A stretch of DNA of 13,107 nucleotides, taken from contig CALLQQ010000025.1 of NCBI GenBank assembly GCA_938014915.1, positions 1-13,107 on the forward strand, written 5' to 3'. The position numbers were made by a program, and so were the translations under genes. The notes under the pieces were generated by a model. That model made no database searches. It saw only the letters and a list, made by a program, of their open reading frames with translations, and was not told the origin of the DNA. The stretch is from an uncultured Clostridia bacterium. Its GTDB lineage: Bacteria > Bacillota > Clostridia > Oscillospirales > Ruminococcaceae. Of this stretch, positions 7,602-13,107 are shown one piece after another. How positions within the stretch are numbered: the first letter of the stretch is position 1; each line of letters opens with the position of its first letter.

Positions 7602-9443
7602 CTATTCTTCGTTTGTTTCTTCATCTGGAATATCCGTGAAATCAGCATCTACAACATCATCCGCTGGGGGAGTGTCGCCGCCCTGGTCCTGAGCTGCCTG
7701 AGCCGCCTCTGCCTCAGCCTGATATACCTTGCCTGCAACTTCATAGAATTCTTTTTCTAGTGCTTCTTTATCCGCCTTAATCTTTTCAATGTCCTCACCC
7801 TTGAGAGATTCTTTTAATGCCGCAATCTTCTCATTTACAGCGGTTTTTTCTTCTTCGCTCACCTTATCGCCGAATTCGTCGAGTGCCTTTTCCGATGAAT
7901 ATACGAGCTGATCCGCCTCATTCCTTGAGTCGATATCTTCGCGGCGCTTTTTATCCTCAGCGGCGAATTGCTCAGCATCTTTTACGGCCTTTTCAATATC
8001 TTCTTTAGACATATTCGTTGATGCCGTGACGGAAATTTTCTGCTCCTTACCCGTACCTAGATCCTTTGCGCTAACATGAACAATTCCGTTTGCGTCGATA
8101 TCATAGGTTACTTCAATTTGAGGAACACCCCTTGGAGCTGGTGCAATTCCATCAAGGCGGAACATACCGAGTGATTTATTATCTTTAGCGAATTCGCGTT
8201 CGCCCTGTAATATATTTATTTCAACGCTTGGCTGATTATCAGCAGCAGTCGAGAATATTTGCGATTTCTTAACTGGGATAGTTGTGTTGCGTTCAATTAT
8301 CTTTGTACAAACACCGCCCATTGTTTCGATACCGAGTGATAGAGGAGCAACGTCAAGAAGTAGGAGTCCCTTTACATCTCCGCCTAGAACACCACCTTGA
8401 AGTGCAGCACCGAGAGCAACACATTCGTCGGGGTTAATTCCCTTGAATGGCTCTTTACCAATGAATTCTTTTACTGCATCGCTAACTGCGGGTATCCTTG
8501 TCGATCCACCAACAAGAAGAACTTTATCAATTTCTTCAACCTTTAAGCCTGAATCATTCAATGCTTGCTTGAGTGGCTGCATTGACTGTTCTACTAGGTC
8601 GGCAGTTAATTCGTTGAATTTTGCCCTGGTTAGGTTTGTATTAAGGTGTTTTGGACCGTTAGCATCAGCAGTTATAAAAGGTAGGTTGATAGCAGTCGAT
8701 GTTACCGAAGATAGTTCAATCTTTGCTTTTTCAGCCTCTTCTTTTAGGCGCTGTGTTGCCATTTTATCCTGACTTAAATCAATGCCCGATTCAGCCTTAA
8801 AAGTTTCAATTAGCCATTTGATAATTCTATCGTCAAAGTCGTCACCGCCGAGCTTGTTATTACCGGCAGTAGCAAGAACTTCTTGCACGCCATCGCCCAT
8901 TTCAATTATAGAAACGTCGAATGTTCCACCACCAAGGTCATAAACAACGACATTTTGATCGTTTTCTTGATCAATTCCGTATGCTAAAGCAGCAGCAGTT
9001 GGCTCATTGATAATTCTCTTAACATTCAGCCCTGCAATTTGCCCTGCGTCCTTTGTTGCCTGTCTTTGGCTATCGGTGAAATATGCCGGTACAGTGATAA
9101 CGGCATCGGTTACCGTTTCGCCAAGATAGCTTTCAGCGTCGGCCTTTAGCTTGCCTAGAATCATAGCGGAAATTTCCTGCGGGGTGAAATTCTTATCATC
9201 AATTGATACGCTGAAGTCCGATCCCATATGACGTTTAATCGAACTCACCGTTCTATCCGGATTTGTAATTGCTTGACGTTTAGCAACTTGCCCGACCATT
9301 CTTTCGCCCGATTTGCCGAATGCAACGACGGAAGCAGTCGTTCTTGCGCCCTCAGCATTCGCAATAACGACGGGTTCGCCACCCTCCATAACGCCAACAC
9401 ACGAGTTAGTTGTACCTAGGTCTATACCTATAATTTTAGCCAT
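7602..9443 (-). CDS. dnaK: Chaperone protein DnaK (Hsp70)
   Basis: A 613-residue cytosolic Hsp70 that binds exposed hydrophobic peptides in an ATP-controlled cycle with DnaJ and GrpE. The N-terminal ASKHA ATPase domain shows GIDLGTTNSCVGV at residues ~5-17, then NEPTAAALAYG, DLGGGTFDVSI and LLVGGSTRIPAV. The interdomain linker LLLLDVAPLSLG leads into the substrate-binding beta domain. The helical lid ends in an acidic tail rich in Asp and Glu (DEETNEE at the end). Length and all signatures are as usual for Firmicutes, which lack the insertion seen in the N-terminal domain of Gram-negative DnaK. The ATG is preceded by AGGAGG (complement at 9452-9457), 8 bp upstream. It follows grpE by 44 bp with no terminator between, in the CIRCE-controlled operon. 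Confidence 0.99.
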   Translation of the reverse strand: MAKIIGIDLGTTNSCVGVMEGGEPVVIANAEGARTTASVVAFGKSGERMVGQVAKRQAITNPDRTVSSIKRHMGSDFSVSIDDKNFTPQEISAMILGKLKADAESYLGETVTDAVITVPAYFTDSQRQATKDAGQIAGLNVKRIINEPTAAALAYGIDQENDQNVVVYDLGGGTFDVSIIEMGDGVQEVLATAGNNKLGGDDFDDRIIKWLIETFKAESGIDLSQDKMATQRLKEEAEKAKIELSSVTSTAINLPFITADANGPKHLNTNLTRAKFNELTADLVEQSMQPLKQALNDSGLKVEEIDKVLLVGGSTRIPAVSDAVKEFIGKEPFKGINPDECVALGAALQGGVLGGDVKGLLLLDVAPLSLGIETMGGVCTKIIERNTTIPVKKSQIFSTAADNQPSVEINILQGEREFAKDNKSLGMFRLDGIAPAPRGVPQIEVTYDIDANGIVHVSAKDLGTGKEQKISVTASTNMSKEDIEKAVKDAEQFAAEDKKRREDIDSRNEADQLVYSSEKALDEFGDKVSEEEKTAVNEKIAALKESLKGEDIEKIKADKEALEKEFYEVAGKVYQAEAEAAQAAQDQGGDTPPADDVVDADFTDIPDEETNEE

Positions 9444-9487
9444 AATAAATTCCTCCTATATAATCTCACTTTTTATTTAATATAATT

Positions 9488-10045
9488 TTAAGGATTTGCC
9501 ACAACGACCATAGCGTGACGTATCACTTTATCGCCGAGTTTATAACCCTTTTGATATACTTCGCAAATAATGCCGTCGCCCTCTCCATCAATTTCTACCT
9601 GCTTAATAGCATGATGTAAATCGGGATCGAACTCAGCACCATCAGCCTCAATTTCCTCCACGCCGAGCTTCTTCAATGTATCGTGGAATGATGAAAATAT
9701 CATTTCCATTCCTTCTTTAAAGGCGCCATCGGTTGAATCGCAGTCAAGGGCACGTTCGAAATTGTCGATAGCGGGCAATAATTCGAGAACAGTCTTTGCC
9801 ACCGCATCATTATAGATGTCGAGCTTTTCCTTCGCTGTTCTTTTTCTGAAGTTGTCATATTCAGCCATCGTGCGCAGATTGCTATCCTTCAACTTGTCAA
9901 TTTCCGCCTTTAGCATATCAACTTCGGACAACTCCCCATCTTGCACTTCTTCCTCATCGGGTGAAGTATCGCAACCAGAAACTTCACTTTCGTCCTTTTC
10001 GATTACTTCGCCCTCACTTAGATTCTCCTTCTTTTTCTTACTCAT
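9488..10045 (-). CDS. grpE: Nucleotide exchange factor GrpE
   Basis: A 185-residue protein that releases ADP from DnaK and so resets the chaperone cycle; it acts as a dimer. The N-terminal ~45 residues are highly charged and acidic after a KKKK stretch, as is common. A long heptad-type helix follows (from about EVDMLKAEIDKLKD through YDNFRKRTAKEK), the GrpE dimer coiled coil, with the conserved LLPAIDNFERAL block. The C-terminal beta domain ends in the family signature GYKLGDKVIRHAMVVV. Start ATG at 10045 overlaps the end of hrcA by 8 bp and has a strong GGAGGAGG ribosome binding site inside the hrcA end, which points to translational coupling. Length is normal. Confidence 0.98.
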   Translation of the reverse strand: MSKKKKENLSEGEVIEKDESEVSGCDTSPDEEEVQDGELSEVDMLKAEIDKLKDSNLRTMAEYDNFRKRTAKEKLDIYNDAVAKTVLELLPAIDNFERALDCDSTDGAFKEGMEMIFSSFHDTLKKLGVEEIEADGAEFDPDLHHAIKQVEIDGEGDGIICEVYQKGYKLGDKVIRHAMVVVANP

Positions 10046-11108
10046 TCATATCCTCCTCCCTTTGTTCGAGCATCGGATCCTTATCCGACAATAGCCCCGT
10101 AACTTTTTGTGTAAAATACTCTATATATGGTATGATTTTAGCGTAATCTAGGCGCATTGGACCTATTATTCCAATTGAGCCGGCAGCATTCTCACCTTTA
10201 TTATATTTAGATACAACAAAACTGGAATTAGTTATAACAAAATCGCTGTTTTCCTCACCGAACATAACATGAATTCCACTGAAACTTTTCGTTAGCAGAG
10301 GGAGAAGCTCATTCTTACTCTCAAGTAGCTCAATTATTTCAGTAGTGTCAAAATCCTCACTCACGAGCAAATTCCCATGACCTGCGAATTCGACTTCGCC
10401 CGTCATTAGTTCGCTTGTCAATTCATATACCGTGTAGAGTAGAGGGGACAGAGCAAGCATATATCCGCCGAGTGCAGTTGCAAGTGATTGCAACATTGCA
10501 GGCGACAATCGCTCAAGGGGCACCCCATGTAAATTATCTTTAAGGAAGTTCTGAAAGAAATCAATGTGTTCATGTGTTAAATCAAATTCAAGTCGGCATA
10601 TACGATTCTTAACAGAACCATTCGATGCAATTAGAAGTAGCAGATACATTCGCCTGCCAGTTGGGATAACTTCAACCTTAGTAATAACGGAGAATTGCGG
10701 TGTCAAGTTCGTTGTAATGGCGGCGCATTTCGTCACTTCTGCCAATGCGGCAGTAGCATTTTCGAGAATTGCCTCATCAGTGAAGTCACTATCACCTAAC
10801 ATATCATCGATCATTTGCATCTCTTTTTTAGTTAATGGATGCGGTTTCATCAATCTATCAATATATAGTCGATATCCTTTGAAAGTTGGCACACGCCCCG
10901 CAGAAGTATGCGGCTGTTCTAGGAGCCCAAGTTGCTCAAGTGCGACCATCTCATTACGTATCGTAGCGGAGGAAACGGACAATTCAGGCAATGAAGATAG
11001 CGACTTAGAGCCGACAGGCTCACCTGTTTTAATATATTCATCTACAACTGCTTGCAGAATCCGTAACTTTCGTTCTTCTATGCCTCTATTTTTCCTATTT
11101 CGTGGCAT
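10038..11108 (-). CDS. hrcA: Heat-inducible transcription repressor HrcA
   Basis: The repressor of class I heat-shock genes; it binds CIRCE as a dimer and is kept active by the GroEL chaperone, so it senses misfolded protein. The N-terminal winged helix (~residues 5-75) contains KLRILQAVVDEYIKTGEPVG and then SSATIRNEM, the recognition region, followed by the HrcA-typical HTSAGRVPTFKGYRLYID. The rest is the GAF-like and dimerisation region with the late block GSIGIIGPMRLDYAKIIPYI. Several starts are possible: TTG at 11123 and ATGs at 11114, 11111 and 11108. The ribosome binding site GGAGG occupies 11121-11117 (- strand), which lies inside the longest version. The ATG at 11108 has ideal 8-nt spacing and gives 356 residues, so I use it. 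First gene of the operon, 40 bp from CIRCE. Confidence 0.97.
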   Translation of the reverse strand: MPRNRKNRGIEERKLRILQAVVDEYIKTGEPVGSKSLSSLPELSVSSATIRNEMVALEQLGLLEQPHTSAGRVPTFKGYRLYIDRLMKPHPLTKKEMQMIDDMLGDSDFTDEAILENATAALAEVTKCAAITTNLTPQFSVITKVEVIPTGRRMYLLLLIASNGSVKNRICRLEFDLTHEHIDFFQNFLKDNLHGVPLERLSPAMLQSLATALGGYMLALSPLLYTVYELTSELMTGEVEFAGHGNLLVSEDFDTTEIIELLESKNELLPLLTKSFSGIHVMFGEENSDFVITNSSFVVSKYNKGENAAGSIGIIGPMRLDYAKIIPYIEYFTQKVTGLLSDKDPMLEQREEDMNE

Positions 11109-11147
11109 CATCATCACCTCCAAAATGAATATGCCAATCTGTTAACA

Positions 11148-11174
11148 TTAGCACTCTACCAAACTGAGTGCTAA
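11148..11174. promoter_or_regulatory. CIRCE operator (HrcA binding site)
   Basis: A perfect match to the consensus: TTAGCACTC (11148-11156), a 9-bp spacer, GAGTGCTAA (11166-11174). It lies between the hrcA start and its promoter and covers the predicted transcription start (~11172), so bound HrcA would block initiation. In the transcript it would also form a 9-bp stem near the 5' end. Confidence 0.98.
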
Positions 11175-11178
11175 ATTA

Positions 11179-11207
11179 AATTTATCATGTTCTGTCTGTT
11201 TTGTCAA
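11179..11207 (-). promoter_or_regulatory. Sigma-A promoter of the hrcA-grpE-dnaK-dnaJ operon
   Basis: Read on the - strand: consensus TTGACA (11207-11202), a 17-bp spacer, and TAAATT (11184-11179, 4/6) preceded by TGA, an extended -10 TG motif. The transcript would begin near 11172, inside CIRCE, the standard arrangement for HrcA control. Confidence 0.8.
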
Positions 11208-11214
11208 GTGCTAA
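11206..11214 (-). promoter_or_regulatory. Extra CIRCE-like half-site overlapping the -35 element
   Basis: On the - strand TTAGCACTT (8 of 9 bases of a CIRCE arm) sits directly upstream of TTGACA and shares its first two bases. In + orientation it is a direct repeat of the right CIRCE arm, 40 bp away. It has no partner arm at the 9-bp spacing, so whether HrcA uses it is unknown. Confidence 0.4.
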
Positions 11215-11257
11215 TAGAAAAATCATACAATTAGATAGTTTTACATTAGAATATGGT

Positions 11258-11373
11258 ACGCAAGTTGGAAAAAACGGCAATAGAAATTGCCTACCTCAAT
11301 GTGGGGGAACCCATTAACCGAGATTGACAGCTATTATTCGCACAAAAAAGGGCACTTAAAATGTGCCCTTTTT
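11258..11373 (+). other. Structured intergenic stretch, possible short + strand RNA ending at the trpS terminator
   Basis: This non-coding stretch lies between the hrcA promoter and trpS. On the + strand it has a possible -10 TAGAAT (11247-11252) with only a weak -35 (CATACA, 17 bp upstream). A perfect hairpin follows, GGCAAT-AGAA-ATTGCC (11276-11291), then a weaker one around TGGG-GGAA-CCCA (11302-11313), and finally the A6/stem/T5 hairpin at 11344-11373. That would give an RNA of ~115 nt. I do not recognise any known riboswitch, 6S or SRP RNA in it. The simplest alternative is that the last hairpin serves only trpS and the rest is spacer. Confidence 0.22.
11344..11373 (-). terminator. Rho-independent terminator of trpS (also shaped to work on the + strand)
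   Basis: The stem GGGCAC (11350-11355) / GTGCCC (11363-11368) has a 7-nt loop, A6 on the left and T5 on the right. On the - strand it ends in T6, 15 bp after the trpS stop codon, so it terminates the aminotransferase-trpS transcript before the heat-shock promoter. It would also stop any + strand transcript. Confidence 0.9.
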
Positions 11374-11387
11374 ACTTTCGTTATAAG

Positions 11388-12395
11388 TTACTTCCCTGGT
11401 ATTATGAATCCCATTCGCTTATATGCTTTTTCAAGCACTCTTGATGAGATAGCTGCAGCTTTTCTTGCGCCATCGGCATAGACCTCTTTTAAATAGGCTT
11501 TATCGTTAATGAGTTTATCATAATTTTCCCTAATCGGCGCTAATTCGTCGGCGACAGCCTCACCAACGGCGGTTTTAAAATCGCCATAGCCCTTACCGTC
11601 GAATTCCTTTTCGATTTCTTCATATGACTTGCCCGTGATTGCAGAATAAATCGACATAAGATTGTTTATACCGTCCTTGCCATCACGATATGCAACTAGC
11701 GAATCCGAATCCGTAACGGCACGTCTGAATTTCTTAACAATTTGTGCTGGTGTGTCAAGAATATCTATGCACAAATTATCGCCAGCGGATTTTGACATTT
11801 TCTTAGTCGGATCGGATAGCGACATTACACGAGCGGTTAATTTCGGTGTATAGGCATCGGGCATTCTAAATGTATTGCCGTATGCGTTATTGAATCTATT
11901 GACGATATCACGTGTTAATTCAACATGTTGCTTTTGGTCGCCGCCAACGGGAACTAAATCGGGCGAATATATCAGGATATCCGCCGCCATTAACACTGGA
12001 TAGGAGAATAGCCCCGCATTAATATTGTCCGAATGGTGGGCGGACTTATCCTTGAATTGCGTCATTCGTGATAGTTCGCCGAACTGTGTATTACAATTGA
12101 GTAGCCATGTTAGGTGCGAATGTGAGGGGACATGGCTCTGAATAAAGACTATACTTTTTTCAGGGTCAATTCCGCAAGCAAGCAGAAGTGCGAAACATTC
12201 AAGAATTTGCTTTCTAAACGTCTTAGGATCTTGACGGATAGTCACTGCGTGCATATCGGCAATGAAGAAAATGCAATTATAATCTTCCTGCATTTGCTTC
12301 CAGTTGCGGATAGCTCCAAGATAATTGCCCAATGTGAATGAGCCCGTCGGCTGAATACCGCTTAAAATGCGTTTCTTCCTTTGTGGATTTTCCAT
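11388..12395 (-). CDS. trpS: Tryptophanyl-tRNA synthetase
   Basis: A 335-residue class I aminoacyl-tRNA synthetase that charges tRNA-Trp with tryptophan in the cytosol. The HIGH-equivalent signature is in SGIQPTGSFTLGNYLGA (residues 12-28, TLGN at 21-24), and KMSKS is at 199-203 in DPTKKMSKSAGDN. Other family blocks are YPVLMAADILIY and VGGDQKQHVELTRDI, which lie around the tryptophan and ATP pockets. Length is typical of bacterial TrpRS. The ATG start has AGGAG (complement at 12404-12408), 8 bp upstream. Only 29 bp separate it from the aminotransferase stop. No T-box leader fits there, so it is probably transcribed from the upstream gene's promoter. A terminator follows at 11344-11373. Confidence 0.98.
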   Translation of the reverse strand: MENPQRKKRILSGIQPTGSFTLGNYLGAIRNWKQMQEDYNCIFFIADMHAVTIRQDPKTFRKQILECFALLLACGIDPEKSIVFIQSHVPSHSHLTWLLNCNTQFGELSRMTQFKDKSAHHSDNINAGLFSYPVLMAADILIYSPDLVPVGGDQKQHVELTRDIVNRFNNAYGNTFRMPDAYTPKLTARVMSLSDPTKKMSKSAGDNLCIDILDTPAQIVKKFRRAVTDSDSLVAYRDGKDGINNLMSIYSAITGKSYEEIEKEFDGKGYGDFKTAVGEAVADELAPIRENYDKLINDKAYLKEVYADGARKAAAISSRVLEKAYKRMGFIIPGK

Positions 12396-12424
12396 ATAGA
12401 CCTCTCCTATAAATTAAATAGTGA

Positions 12425-13105
12425 TTATAGCATTGATTTTGCTACTTTGGCGAGGATTTTAACCCCGTCGACAATTTGCGCATCGGTCGGCGTCGAGTAA
12501 TTGAGCCTGAAACATGATGTTGCAATATCTTCACTAACCATGAATGCGACGCCCGGCACAACGGCAACCTTTTTCTCAACTGCTTTTTTGCAAAAGTCCA
12601 TCATATCAATATTGTCGGGCAGCGTCGCCCAGATGAATAAACCGCCCTCTGGCTCAGTGAATGAGATTGATGTGGGCAATTCCCACTTGAGATTATCAAG
12701 CATGAGCCTAGACTTGCGTCTATATATGCCACGCAGATTTTCAATATGGTCATCATAATCATGGATAGTGAAGTATCTTTCACAGACCATTTGCGCCCAG
12801 ATGTTTGTGTGAACATCGCTAACTTGCTTGCATACAACAATTTTTTGCAGTGGTGCCGTATTGGCGCATACATAGCCAACCCTCATTCCCGGTGAAAGGC
12901 TTTTCGAGAAACTCCCGCAATATATGACGCGTCCCTCATTGTCGAGCGACTTAATCGCAGGAATATCTTCCCCCGCAAAACGTAAAGCGCCATAAGGATC
13001 GTCCTCAACTATAATAACATCGAATCTTGAAGCCAGTTCATAAACGGCTTTTCGTTTTTCTAGGCTCATTGTAATTCCCGATGGATTCTGAAAATTCGGA
13101 ATTAG
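12425..13105 (-). CDS. PLP-dependent aminotransferase, fold type I (2-aminoadipate/aromatic aminotransferase-like), 5' end outside window
   Basis: The last ~226 residues of a class I/II aminotransferase. The frame stays open to the right edge (LIPNFQNPSGIT precedes the internal ATG at 13069), so the start lies outside. Visible active-site elements are FQNPSGIT, the EDDPYG motif whose Asp contacts the pyridine nitrogen, and GSFSKSLSPGMRVGY with the Schiff-base lysine (codon 12902-12904). Near the end, CFRLNYS holds the arginine that binds the substrate carboxylate. The motif set resembles the LysN/2-aminoadipate aminotransferase group, and also the catalytic domain of MocR/GntR regulators. Without the N-terminus a MocR fusion cannot be excluded. 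The substrate is unknown; the neighbouring trpS makes an aromatic substrate tempting but unproven. Confidence 0.9.
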   Translation of the reverse strand, partial: LIPNFQNPSGITMSLEKRKAVYELASRFDVIIVEDDPYGALRFAGEDIPAIKSLDNEGRVIYCGSFSKSLSPGMRVGYVCANTAPLQKIVVCKQVSDVHTNIWAQMVCERYFTIHDYDDHIENLRGIYRRKSRLMLDNLKWELPTSISFTEPEGGLFIWATLPDNIDMMDFCKKAVEKKVAVVPGVAFMVSEDIATSCFRLNYSTPTDAQIVDGVKILAKVAKSML

Positions 13106-13107
13106 AT

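Noticed and set aside
10564..11145. A 193-codon open frame on the + strand across hrcA.
   Set aside because: It lies antisense to a clear hrcA gene, has no recognisable domain, and its apparent length follows from the codon use of the opposite strand. Similar antisense frames over dnaK, dnaJ and trpS were dropped for the same reason.
11323..11340. TTGACA on the + strand upstream of the trpS terminator, a possible -35 element.
   Set aside because: There is no -10-like sequence at 16-18 bp spacing; the bases there are the A-run and stem of the terminator.
12396..12424. Search for a tryptophan T-box leader before trpS.
   Set aside because: Only 29 bp separate trpS from the aminotransferase gene; they hold little beyond the ribosome binding site, with no T-box sequence.

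Overview
The window looks like ordinary chromosome from an anaerobic, moderately AT-rich Firmicute, most likely class Clostridia. Three things suggest this: the hrcA-grpE-dnaK-dnaJ gene order behind a perfect CIRCE operator, strong AGGAGG-type ribosome binding sites with some TTG and GTG starts, and a large oxygen-sensitive 2-hydroxyacyl-CoA dehydratase activase-type system. Genus cannot be read from the sequence alone. I saw no insertion sequence, phage gene, CRISPR array, tRNA or rRNA.

Left part, + strand (1-6304). The window opens inside a membrane protein of the DUF1624 / heparan-alpha-glucosaminide N-acetyltransferase-like family (5' end missing). A CvrA/NhaP2-type cation/proton antiporter with a C-terminal RCK_C domain follows, then a 14-bp hairpin. 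A sigma-A-like promoter with a 9-bp direct repeat over its -35 region then drives two overlapping genes. The first encodes a 1005-aa protein with two ASKHA activase domains plus DUF2229. The second encodes a 406-aa HgdB/D-like cysteine protein. In many Firmicutes these are, from memory, one protein of about 1400 residues; here they lie in different frames, and removing one G from a G4 run would fuse them.

Middle part, - strand (6336-11214). A perfectly palindromic bidirectional terminator separates the activase operon from the convergent class I heat-shock operon. Transcription runs right to left: hrcA (repressor), grpE (nucleotide exchange factor), dnaK (Hsp70) and dnaJ (Hsp40). HrcA represses its own operon through CIRCE, which overlaps the predicted start site. 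An extra CIRCE-like half-site touches the -35 element. A 129-bp dnaK-dnaJ gap holds two small hairpins.

Right part (11215-13107). An intergenic stretch with hairpins and a terminator could hide a short + strand RNA, but this is weakly supported. Then, on the - strand, trpS lies 29 bp downstream of a fold-type I PLP aminotransferase whose 5' end runs off the window; the two are probably co-transcribed.

Nothing here is a clear undescribed system. The items most worth a second look are the split activase/dehydratase pair, the direct repeat at its promoter, and the third CIRCE half-site.
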